Assembly: GCA_030429565.1 (NCBI GenBank)
Contig: JAUIFE010000002.1
Span: 434,001 to 498,000, forward strand
Reading direction: 5' to 3'
DNA length: 64,000 nt
Source: Holophagae bacterium
Lineage (GTDB): Bacteria; Acidobacteriota; Holophagae; Acanthopleuribacterales; Acanthopleuribacteraceae
The notes under the pieces are model-generated. The model searched no databases and was not told the DNA's origin. It saw only the letters and a list, made by a program, of their open reading frames with translations. Position 1 is the first letter of the stretch. Every line of letters begins with the position of its first letter. Positions 1-7,274 of this stretch are shown in pieces. A program made the translations under genes and the position numbers.

Positions 1-9
1 CGGAAGGTG

Positions 10-2865
10 TTAGAAACGCGAGCGTAAACCCAGGTTGTAACGGGGTTCCTGATCCGCGTAGAGCAAGAATTGGTTTTCGAAGCGGCCATGGGCCTTCATG
101 GGTTCGCCACTGACATTGAGCCCCTCCACGAAGGCCGACAGATCGCCGTCGCCGAGGATGTCGAAGCCGAAGCGCAGGTCCCATTGCCCGTAGGCTTCAA
201 TGAACACGGGTTCGTCGGCTTGGCGTAACTGGTTGCTCGATAACAGGAATTTGTCGCGCCAGTTGTAGGCGGCGCGGATTTTGACACGGGCCTTCTCGAA
301 GAACACAACCAAGTTGGCCGAATCACTTAAGCCGGTCAGGGCGACCGTTTGGTCGAGGGCATAAATGTCGTATTCGACGTCGCCGTTTACCAGGGTGTAG
401 TTGAGTTGGGCGCCAAATCCCGTTTCAGTGAAGATGTGTTGCAAGGCAACTTCCCATCCGTCGACGGAAGCCGATTCACCGTTCGCGAAGCTGAGGATGT
501 CCCAAACGATCACCTGGTCATCGGCGCCGCCGACGGTGTTGGTGGGGAAGTTGGGGTCGTCTTGCGGGTTGGGATCGCTCAGCTCGTATCCTAAGTCACC
601 GACGATGGTGTCCTGCGTAATCGTGCTGACGATGTAGTTATCGACCCACTTGCGGAAGTAGGTCAGCGCGGCGTAACTGCCGTTGCGGTAGTAGTATTCC
701 AGCGAAAGATCGATGTTGTCGGACAAATAGGGTTTTAAACCGGGATTGCCCTGCGAGGCGTTGTAAGGACCGCCTGGCCGCGCATCACCCAGCAGCAAGG
801 CCGGTTTCATACTATTGAGATCGGGCCGCGCCAACGAGCGCCCATAGGAGAAACGGGCAACCAGGTTGTCGCGCAAGCTCAGGTTACTGCTCAAGCTGGG
901 TAGCAACACGTCGTAATCGTTTTCCAGGGTGTAGGCGGTTTCGGTTTCGGAATAGCGGGCACGGAACTCGGTTTGGCTGATGTAAACCATGGCTTCCGGA
1001 TTGTTTTGAATGGTGGTACCCGTTACATCGGTGCGCTCGTAGCGAACACCGACGAGGGTTTTGAGCGGTTTGTTGCCGATCTTTGATTCGAAATCGGCTT
1101 GCAGGTAAACCGACGTTGTTTTTTCCTGAACGGTGTGGGCGTTGGTATTGACGAGGTCGAAGACGGAGGGAATGCCGCCGACAAAGTCGTCGAAAATGCC
1201 GCGCGCGTTAAAGGTCAACGTGGTGGGGAACACGTCGGGAAAGGCCGTATTCCGGCGGGTCACGTAATCGGCGCAGCCGGTACAGGCGGGTTGACCTTGA
1301 ACGCCCAAGTCAAAACGCCACGAAGTATCGATTTGGTAATCGGTGACGGCGGCGCCAAAGTCCAGGGTACGCAAGGCGTTGTCGGCCAAGTTAACCCATT
1401 GACCAGAGAACTGAGCCTGTTTGACTTCGTTTTTGGCGGCGACGTTGCGCAGTAAATCGATGTTCGGGCGCAGGCCGGCAGCATCGTCGTAACCATTTGT
1501 AAGGGATGGATTAAGCACGCCGACTTGGCTGTCGTTGATCGAGGTGGTTGGCAGGTTGCCGCCGCCGTAGTTGACGGTGGTGGTCACGCCCAAGGGCCCG
1601 GACAAAATCACCAAAAAGTCGCTGCTCAGGCCGTCCGGCTGAGCCTCGGAAACCGAGTCGTGGACGTCGAAGGTAAAGTTCAGGTTGTCGGCCGCTTGCC
1701 AGTCGAGGTTCAAGCCGATGGATTCGTTTTCGGTTTTTACCACGTCGCTGTAACCTTGGAAATCCAGTGCGCCTAGGTTGGTGGCGGCGTTGGCTTCAAT
1801 CGTTGGATTGATTACCGAACCGTTACGATCAGTGATGCCGGATGGATTAGGGCTCTCAAACCAAATGCCGGTTTGACTGCGTTCGATGACATCCTCGTAT
1901 TCCGACATGGTGTAGTCCAAGGTTGCCTTGACGCGCGTGTTCGGCGCAAATTGCAAAACGGCTTGGCCGTTGAAGCGCGAGCGTTCGTGGTCACTTTGGT
2001 CGACCACCAGATTGCGCGGTAACCACACTTGGCCGGTTGGGTTGAGGTTGGGGTCAATGGCGCTGTCGTCGATATTGGCGTTGCCAACGCGCAGCCAACC
2101 ATCGGTGGCGACGAAGTTCTCGCGACTGTCCCGCGATGAGTAGGAACCGTTGACCATCGCGCCGACCTTGCCGTCGAAGAACAAGTCCGAGAAGAGGAAG
2201 GACACTTCCGGGGTGAGATCTTCGCCGACGGCGTTGGATTGGTCCATCATGCCTTTGAAGGAACCAACCAAGGTGCGTTTACCCAACTCAAACGGGCGTG
2301 CGGTGGTGACGTCGACGGTGGCGCCGATACCGCCGGTGGTAACGGAGGCGCGTGTGCTCTTAAAAACCTTTACGCCGGCAATCGAGTCTGGAGAAATTTC
2401 GGCGAAGTTAAAGGCGCGGCTCTGTTCGGCCGTGCTGTCGCCTTCTTGTTTTTGGGTGGCGGCCGACGGCATTTGGCGGCCGTTGAGCAGGACTAAGTTG
2501 AAGCTTGGCCCGAAGCCGCGCACGGATACTTGGTTGCCTTCGTTGTTGCGGCGATCAATGGAGACGCCGGGGATGCGTTGCATGGATTCGGCGAGGTTGG
2601 TGTCGGGAAACCGACCAATTCCCTCGGCGGTGATGGCGTCGACGACGCCCACTTCCATTTTTTTGATTTCGGCGGCGGTGGTCAAAGAACGACGGATACC
2701 GACGACCGCCATTATTTCATCGACACTGATTTCGTCAGTTGCGTCAGATGCGGTGCTTTTCTCTTTTTTGGTGGTTTGCTCGGGCTCCTGTGCCAACGCG
2801 CTCGGCATAAAACCAGCGCCGGTCGCTAGGCAGAGCAAGACCGATACAATCAATAAATGCCTCAT
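10..2865 (-). CDS. TonB-dependent outer-membrane receptor (xanthomonad type)
   Basis: This 951-residue protein is a TonB-dependent receptor that should import a substrate across the outer membrane with energy from TonB-ExbBD. Residues 1-26 form a signal peptide ending in ALAQ. A TonB-box-like stretch with the core DEIMAVVG precedes a plug domain (about 60-200) containing NLAESMQRIPGVSIDR and VLLNGRQM, typical of the long receptors common in Xanthomonas and Caulobacter that often carry glycans. The rest is beta-barrel, and the chain ends in an aromatic residue (LGLRSRF), as outer-membrane barrels do. The gene is complete, with a GAGG ribosome site before the ATG. The substrate cannot be told from sequence; the LacI-like operator upstream suggests a carbohydrate. 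Confidence 0.93.
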   Translation of the reverse strand: MRHLLIVSVLLCLATGAGFMPSALAQEPEQTTKKEKSTASDATDEISVDEIMAVVGIRRSLTTAAEIKKMEVGVVDAITAEGIGRFPDTNLAESMQRIPGVSIDRRNNEGNQVSVRGFGPSFNLVLLNGRQMPSAATQKQEGDSTAEQSRAFNFAEISPDSIAGVKVFKSTRASVTTGGIGATVDVTTARPFELGKRTLVGSFKGMMDQSNAVGEDLTPEVSFLFSDLFFDGKVGAMVNGSYSSRDSRENFVATDGWLRVGNANIDDSAIDPNLNPTGQVWLPRNLVVDQSDHERSRFNGQAVLQFAPNTRVKATLDYTMSEYEDVIERSQTGIWFESPNPSGITDRNGSVINPTIEANAATNLGALDFQGYSDVVKTENESIGLNLDWQAADNLNFTFDVHDSVSEAQPDGLSSDFLVILSGPLGVTTTVNYGGGNLPTTSINDSQVGVLNPSLTNGYDDAAGLRPNIDLLRNVAAKNEVKQAQFSGQWVNLADNALRTLDFGAAVTDYQIDTSWRFDLGVQGQPACTGCADYVTRRNTAFPDVFPTTLTFNARGIFDDFVGGIPSVFDLVNTNAHTVQEKTTSVYLQADFESKIGNKPLKTLVGVRYERTDVTGTTIQNNPEAMVYISQTEFRARYSETETAYTLENDYDVLLPSLSSNLSLRDNLVARFSYGRSLARPDLNSMKPALLLGDARPGGPYNASQGNPGLKPYLSDNIDLSLEYYYRNGSYAALTYFRKWVDNYIVSTITQDTIVGDLGYELSDPNPQDDPNFPTNTVGGADDQVIVWDILSFANGESASVDGWEVALQHIFTETGFGAQLNYTLVNGDVEYDIYALDQTVALTGLSDSANLVVFFEKARVKIRAAYNWRDKFLLSSNQLRQADEPVFIEAYGQWDLRFGFDILGDGDLSAFVEGLNVSGEPMKAHGRFENQFLLYADQEPRYNLGLRSRF

Positions 2866-2954
2866 GATGACCCCTCGTGCATGGACAAAAAATGGGCGCT
2901 GACATCAAGACGCAACAAGGCTGTTGGTGGGCAACAGGTAGGCGTGGATTTAAA

Positions 2955-3000
2955 ATGTTAGCGTTATCATTTAACGTAATCGTTACAATTCGACCTGTCA
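2955..3000 (-). promoter_or_regulatory. Candidate promoter with LacI-family operator for the TonB receptor
   Basis: On the minus strand TTGACA (3000-2995) is followed after 17 bases by TACGTT (2977-2972), a plausible sigma-70 promoter pointing at the receptor gene about 100 bases away. At 2955-2968, over the expected start site, lies TGTTAGCGTTATCA, which matches 12 of 14 positions of the TGTTAGCGCTAACA palindrome typical of LacI-family operators. A second palindrome, TAACG-N4-CGTTA, overlaps the -10 box. The layout suggests repression relieved by a sugar ligand. The regulator is not in the window. Confidence 0.5.
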
Positions 3001-3310
3001 AGCAAATCAGAGACGGAATTTTCACAATTATTCCGTACTTTCCCTGGTGGGGAAGCTTTGCTGACAGCCCGTAAATGGCGGTTCTTTCGAAGTATCCTTC
3101 GTGTTTGCTTGGGTTTGAGTATTTGGCGGGCGGTACTGTCTGATGACAGCCGCGAAAAAATTACATCATATGGGATAAATGTTTGCGCTCACAATGAGCC
3201 GGCGCCAAACTGTTCGGCATTGTAACGGTAATCACCCGCGTTTTTTAGCGCTGCGCCTTGTTTTGTGATGTTGCTCGGGTTTTTTGGTGGCGCGAAAAAG
3301 TTGTGTGCTG
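3001..3310. other. Intergenic region with one small hairpin
   Basis: This is the space between the receptor promoter and the end of the LysR gene. The only structure seen is a small stem CTGTC-TGAT-GACAG at 3136-3149, flanked by GCGG/CCGC that can extend it and followed on the plus strand by an A-run. No convincing coding sequence is present. Confidence 0.4.
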
Positions 3311-4234
3311 CTAGCTGTTGTTTGGTTCGATGGGGCGCATCGGGTTACTTTCTTCCGCCGCCGCCAACAGCCATTCCCGAAACGCGGCAATTTTGGGATG
3401 GTGGTAGCGTTCGGCGGCGCAGACCACGTAGTAGGCCGTGCGTGATGGGAAGGCGATGTTAAACGGTTGAACCAGGCGACCGGCTTGCACGTCGGCGTGA
3501 ATTAAATTGCTGCGGCCCAGGGCGACACCTAGGCCGTCAAGTGCCGCTTGTAACATCACGTTGGAATCATTGAAGAAGGTGCAGCGCTCAAAAGTGACAC
3601 GGTCGGCGCCGGCCATTTTCAACCAACCCAACCAAATATCGCGCGTCATCATGCTGAGTAAGGGGTATTGGGCAAGGTCGTTTGGCTCGCGCAAGGGTTT
3701 GTCGGGTTTTAGTAATTGCGGTGCGCAGACCGGCACCCAATCGAAGGTCATTAATAGATCTGCCCGCAGTCCTGGCCAAAACCCCTCGCCGAGCCGAATA
3801 CCCAGATCCATGTCTTCGCGTGAAAAGTCGACGGACCGAAAGCTGGCGTCTACCAAGACGTCGATGCCGGGATGGCTTTTATAGAAACGGTCAAGGCGTG
3901 GTACCAGCCAGTGGACGGCAAATGAGGGAATCAAGGTCACGCGTAGCGGGCCTTCACGGCCACGTTGCTTGAGTTGGGTTGAGCCTTCGGCTAATTGCTG
4001 CAGGGGTGCCTGAACCACGCCGAAATAGAAGCGGCCTTCTTCGGTGAGCTCGAGCCCGCGGGCTAAGCGATGAAAGAGGCGAACCTCCAAAAATTCCTCG
4101 AGCAGCTTAACCTGACGGCTGACCGCGCCGGGGGTTACGAACAATTCTTGGGCGGCGGCGGTAAAACTGAGCCGACGTGCGGCTACCTCAAAGACCCGCA
4201 CCGCCAGTAGAGGCGGTAAATCCTGATACGTCAC
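3311..4234 (-). CDS. LysR-family transcriptional regulator, GcvA type
   Basis: The protein is a LysR-type regulator. From residue 6 it reads LPPLLAVRVFEVAARRLSF, the characteristic opening of the GcvA/AmpR-like subgroup, followed by the helix-turn-helix (TAAAQELFVTPGAVSRQ) and a LysR substrate-binding domain to the end. I place the start at the GTG at 4234 (307 residues), because GAGGG precedes it at good spacing and GcvA relatives start there; the frame extends upstream only to a TTG at 4309 with a proline-rich, unfamily-like extension. No obvious target lies next to it: the receptor downstream points the same way but is about 450 bases off. The effector ligand is unknown. Confidence 0.88.
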   Translation of the reverse strand: MTYQDLPPLLAVRVFEVAARRLSFTAAAQELFVTPGAVSRQVKLLEEFLEVRLFHRLARGLELTEEGRFYFGVVQAPLQQLAEGSTQLKQRGREGPLRVTLIPSFAVHWLVPRLDRFYKSHPGIDVLVDASFRSVDFSREDMDLGIRLGEGFWPGLRADLLMTFDWVPVCAPQLLKPDKPLREPNDLAQYPLLSMMTRDIWLGWLKMAGADRVTFERCTFFNDSNVMLQAALDGLGVALGRSNLIHADVQAGRLVQPFNIAFPSRTAYYVVCAAERYHHPKIAAFREWLLAAAEESNPMRPIEPNNS

Positions 4235-4373
4235 AATCCCTCGCCAAAGCTTGGCCGACGCCGCGACGACGGGGGCTGACGGCGGCGGTTCCGGCTGCAT
4301 TTCGACCAAGCTTAGCGGATTGGGGCGAGGTTGTCAGGCGCAACACGGGGGAAAAGCGTTGTGCGGGTTGCGG

Positions 4374-4883
4374 TTAGCAAGGGGCGGTGAGGGCGCTGGC
4401 ACGGTCGGGGAAGGTGGTTGTTTGCCAGGGCTGTGCCTCACGTCGGGGCGGCATGGTCAAGGTGACGTTGCCGATCCAGGTGCGACGGCGACGGCGGCAG
4501 CGTTGGTCGAGGTCCTCGTGTTCAAAGCAGACCGATTCGACGGAAAGAGGATCGGCGGCACATGGATCAAGTGTGTTGACGTTGACTAAAGCGTAAAGGT
4601 CGGCTTGGTCTTGCCAAGTCACGAAGGGGGCAATGCCGCAACGACTGCAGACATAAAAGTCGGCTGTTTGGGTGCCGAAACGATAGAGATGAATCGCGTC
4701 GCAATCAAACACTTCGGCTACTAAAACGGCATGGGGATCGGCGCTGTAACGGGCGCCGTTTTTGCAACAAAACGAGCAGGTGCAGGCACGAACGGTTAAT
4801 CCCGCACGCGGCGTCGGCGTGTAATAACGGTAGCGAATGTTGCCGCAATGACAGCGCCCGTCGAGTTTGTGGATGGGTTCCAT
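4374..4883 (-). CDS. GFA (glutathione-dependent formaldehyde-activating-like) family protein
   Basis: This 169-residue protein belongs to the GFA/CENP-V superfamily (formerly DUF636), small zinc proteins with a Mss4-like fold. The zinc-binding cysteines are visible: GRCHCGNIRY near the N-terminus, CTCSFC around residue 40, and CSRCGIAPF around 80. The start is the ATG at 4883, directly after AGGAGG at ideal spacing; the open frame continues upstream for 114 codons with no family similarity. Most members have no proven reaction, so the formaldehyde link in the family name should not be taken as a function. The C-terminal segment is unusually arginine-rich (QRCRRRRRTW). It is probably transcribed alone. 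Confidence 0.85.
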   Translation of the reverse strand: MEPIHKLDGRCHCGNIRYRYYTPTPRAGLTVRACTCSFCCKNGARYSADPHAVLVAEVFDCDAIHLYRFGTQTADFYVCSRCGIAPFVTWQDQADLYALVNVNTLDPCAADPLSVESVCFEHEDLDQRCRRRRRTWIGNVTLTMPPRREAQPWQTTTFPDRASALTAPC

Positions 4884-5507
4884 GGTGCCTTGCCTCCTGT
4901 GTAAGCTTATTAAATCATGATGGTTAATTTGTGTATTGGGAAAAAAGGCGGAACGCGCGAAGCGAGGGATGCTGCTCGCGCGTTCCGCAATGCAAAAAAC
5001 CGTGGCCGGTCGTCGACGCGTTTTTTCCTTGGAGGTGGTTGGTATCTGAGGCGACGGAAAAGACGGCGTCAACGGCGGCCGGTACCCGTCTCGGGTGTTT
5101 GCGCTTGTCTGTGCTTCCAGGCGCGAGACGGGAACCTTCAGGGGACTCTTGACAGCGTTAATCCTAAGTTCCGCGAGGGTGATCGGCAAACGATAAGAAT
5201 TCATCGAGCCTTGAGAAAAACTCAAGGCTTAAGTGCTGTGCGACGGTTGCTGCCGGCGAAAGCTGCGAAAATGCGGTTTCCATCACTGGATCCCTGCCTG
5301 ACAAAGCCTGTCACGTGGTACACTGTCGCCATCTTTTCCATGAGCTTTCCAGTTTTCTGTCGCGCTGAAACCAAGGTTTCAGGGTGATCTCACGTTGGCT
5401 GTGGATGGGTTTTGCGACAGCGGGCTGCTGCAACTGTTCAGCGCTCGGGCGATTTCTGCTTTCCGACACCCGCCGATGCCGCCGGCTTGGTTGGGGTGAG
5501 GTTTTTT
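4884..5507. other. Long divergent intergenic region with several inverted repeats
   Basis: This 624-base region separates the GFA gene (leftward) from the chaperone/effector cluster (rightward). It contains no convincing gene but four inverted repeats: a perfect 13-bp arm pair at 4948-4960/4976-4988 next to an A6 run (a terminator shape for leftward transcription), a 12-of-13 pair at 5081-5093/5124-5136, a perfect 9-bp stem with an A5 loop at 5207-5215/5221-5229, and CTGAAACC-AA-GGTTTCAG at 5365-5382. The promoter of the cluster must lie here, but I cannot place it with confidence. A small RNA is possible. Confidence 0.4.
4941..4988 (-). terminator. Rho-independent terminator-like hairpin
   Basis: Arms GCGGAACGCGCGA (4948-4960) and its exact complement (4976-4988) enclose a 15-base loop. 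On the minus strand the stem is followed by six Ts (4946-4941). No annotated leftward gene lies just upstream, so it either ends an unseen small transcript or insulates the GFA gene. Confidence 0.5.
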
Positions 5508-5984
5508 ATGAGCGTTACCCAGATGTTTAATCGTTGGCTGGCTGTTTTGGGCGAAATGCAAGGGCAAGCCGCGCAGCTAACCGCTGAAGGTACCGCCGCC
5601 TTTCTTTTTGGGGACACTGTCGAGGTCGTGGTTTCCGTGGACGACCACTCGCCTGTCATGCTTCTCCTTGCGGTTATTTTTGAACTGGGTGGTCAGGACG
5701 ATAAGGTTCACGATCAGGTTCTGGCCGAGGCGATGCGTCTCAATGCTTTCAAGCAGGTTACGGCCGGTGGTTCCCTCGCCTATGATCGTCGCTACCAGCG
5801 CCTGGTGCTGAACAAAAGCATCTTGGTGGAAGAGCTCGACCCCGAGCTGTTTGTCAGCCATTTAGAGCCCTTTGGGCAGGCTGCCGTGAAATTGGTTAAC
5901 ACTTTTCGCGACGATAAAGGCCCCAACGAACCCGATTCACCCGATGGCGGGATGCTGCCGGTGAATCCCGGCATGCGTGCTTGA
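5508..5984 (+). CDS. CesT-like type III secretion chaperone
   Basis: This 158-residue acidic protein resembles the CesT/SycE class of type III secretion chaperones, small homodimeric cytosolic proteins that bind the N-terminal part of an effector before export. The signature region is EAMRLNAF (about 75), then TAGGSLAYDRRYQRLVLNKS and ELDPELFVSHLEPFGQAA, which follows the usual order of helix, strand pair and C-terminal dimerisation helix. The start is the ATG at 5508 with GAGG six bases upstream; the frame runs upstream without family likeness. It opens a rightward cluster with a second chaperone-like gene and a large candidate effector. Assignment rests on motif reading, so a related small cytosolic family cannot be excluded. 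Confidence 0.72.
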   Translation: MSVTQMFNRWLAVLGEMQGQAAQLTAEGTAAFLFGDTVEVVVSVDDHSPVMLLLAVIFELGGQDDKVHDQVLAEAMRLNAFKQVTAGGSLAYDRRYQRLVLNKSILVEELDPELFVSHLEPFGQAAVKLVNTFRDDKGPNEPDSPDGGMLPVNPGMRA

Positions 5985-6189
5985 GTCTGGATGGGGCTAA
6001 GCCCAACCTGCCGGATTGTTGGTGAGCGACGGCAAGCAGCATCGCTCCAGCCTTTTACAGCAAAGGCGTGGTCGAATTTTTGACAGCGGATCAGCATAAC
6101 TTAGTGACGTGCATTATGTGGGTCATGATAAAATGACCTTTCATCAAAATCCAAGCACACACGTAATCACCGCATGAAGTGAGGCCTTT

Positions 6190-6663
6190 ATGGTCGATTT
6201 CGCCACCATCAACGACTGGCTTGCAGAGCTGGGTCGCCGCCAGGAGGTCTCGCTGACCTTGGACGCTCAAGGCGTGTGTGGTTTCCAACTCAATGCGGAT
6301 CTTCCCTGTTACGTGCACACCTCGGCTGATGATCCCTTCCTCAATTGGACGATTACCTTGGCTGTTCTGCCCGACGACGTGGCTCATCGTACGCGTTTGC
6401 TCAATACTTGCTGTGAATGGAACTATCTCGAAGAGAAAACGCGCGGGACCCAGTTGGCCCTCGATCCCGGTGGTCATTTGATCATCATGACCTACCGTCG
6501 GCTGCTTGAGCATCTTGACCAGGCTGCTTTTTTTAACATCACCGGCAATTTGTTCGAAACCGCCGTCGTTCTCCACGATCATTTACGTCGCTTTGCCGCT
6601 GCGCCCCAAGCTGAAGCCGGCAATGCGGTGGGCTACCGACCGCCACCGTCGCAACTTGCCTAA
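6190..6663 (+). CDS. Second CesT-like type III secretion chaperone
   Basis: The 157-residue product has the same size and order of segments as the upstream chaperone: an N-terminal helix (FATINDWLAELGRR), a strand region with LTLDAQGVCGFQL, a helix around LLNTCCEWNYLEEKTRG, a strand pair (TQLALDPGGHLIIMTYRR) and a C-terminal helix (FFNITGNLFETAVVLHDHLRRF). I read it as a paralogous CesT-family chaperone. GAGG sits five bases before the ATG. It lies 205 bases after the first chaperone, a gap that could hold its own promoter, and 28 bases before the next gene. Two chaperones beside one large protein could act as a heterodimer or serve separate binding sites or effectors. Confidence 0.68.
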   Translation: MVDFATINDWLAELGRRQEVSLTLDAQGVCGFQLNADLPCYVHTSADDPFLNWTITLAVLPDDVAHRTRLLNTCCEWNYLEEKTRGTQLALDPGGHLIIMTYRRLLEHLDQAAFFNITGNLFETAVVLHDHLRRFAAAPQAEAGNAVGYRPPPSQLA

Positions 6664-6691
6664 GCTTACGTCTGTCGTCTAAGGATGAATC

Positions 6692-7204
6692 ATGACCGCT
6701 TCGCTCGCCATCGACATGTACCAGCATCTTTACCAGTTCTTGCCGTTTAAGCAGGAAATGTTGTACCTGCACCTGGTTCCGCTGGAGCATGAAGAGCAGC
6801 CGTGTGTGCGTTACCGCGACAGACTTTATGAGAACTTGCCGTTGCTTTTGGATCGCGTTCCCGAGTTGGGTCACGTCGATCAACTGACCGTTTTTGCCCA
6901 GGTCGTCAATTTCATGGCCACCGCCGGCATGTTTCTTTATATCGAGCATCCGCGCGCTTTTCGAGTGGAATACGCACGCCGTTTCGACCAAGTGGATCAG
7001 GTGATTGAGCCGGCCTACCAGCGCTACGGGCCCTACGATGTGGCCGAGGTGCGCGATCCCACGCTTGAAGACGAAACGCTGGTTTTTTATACCTACCAGC
7101 GCCACAGTTTTGTGCCCTATCGGGTGACCTGTCCCTGGCCGCGCATTACCGCCGCCGACGATATCCCCTATGAATTGTTACCCTTCCCTCGGAACGATGG
7201 TTAA
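6692..7204 (+). CDS. Unrecognised 170-residue protein in the chaperone/effector cluster
   Basis: I do not recognise this protein. It is soluble-looking, without signal peptide or membrane segment, rich in aromatic residues (Tyr, Phe), with runs such as MYQHLYQFLPFKQEMLYLHL near the start and VDQVIEPAYQRYGPYDVAEV around 110. A strong AAGGA site precedes the ATG by seven bases, so translation is credible. It sits between the second CesT-like gene (28 bases upstream) and the candidate effector (67 bases downstream), all on the same strand, so it is probably a third member of the module: an extra chaperone, an immunity-like partner or a small effector. None of these is shown by the sequence. Confidence 0.7.
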   Translation: MTASLAIDMYQHLYQFLPFKQEMLYLHLVPLEHEEQPCVRYRDRLYENLPLLLDRVPELGHVDQLTVFAQVVNFMATAGMFLYIEHPRAFRVEYARRFDQVDQVIEPAYQRYGPYDVAEVRDPTLEDETLVFYTYQRHSFVPYRVTCPWPRITAADDIPYELLPFPRNDG

Positions 7205-7214
7205 TGAGGCGGCC

Positions 7215-7274
7215 ATGATGAAACGATACCTATTACGTCCCGCGCCTGGCCGCACGCAAAGAAGGTCCTTATGA
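7215..7274 (+). CDS. Possible 19-residue leader peptide coupled to the effector gene
   Basis: An ATG at 7215, preceded by GAGG at five bases, opens a 19-codon frame (MMKRYLLRPAPGRTQRRSL) whose TGA stop overlaps the effector's ATG as ATGA. The peptide is strongly basic, with six Arg and one Lys. The precise overlap suggests translational coupling, so that ribosomes ending the leader reinitiate at the effector. It is too short to judge by coding statistics and could be chance; the overlap and ribosome site are what support it. Confidence 0.4.
   Translation: MMKRYLLRPAPGRTQRRSL

Noticed and set aside
2150..2902. A 250-codon open frame on the plus strand, antisense to the first TonB receptor
   Set aside because: It lies entirely over a clear receptor gene, has no ribosome site and shows no family likeness; long antisense frames are expected in GC-rich genes.
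5412..5507. N-terminal extension of the first chaperone to 5412
   Set aside because: The ATG at 5508 has a ribosome site and gives the family length; the upstream residues are unlike CesT proteins.
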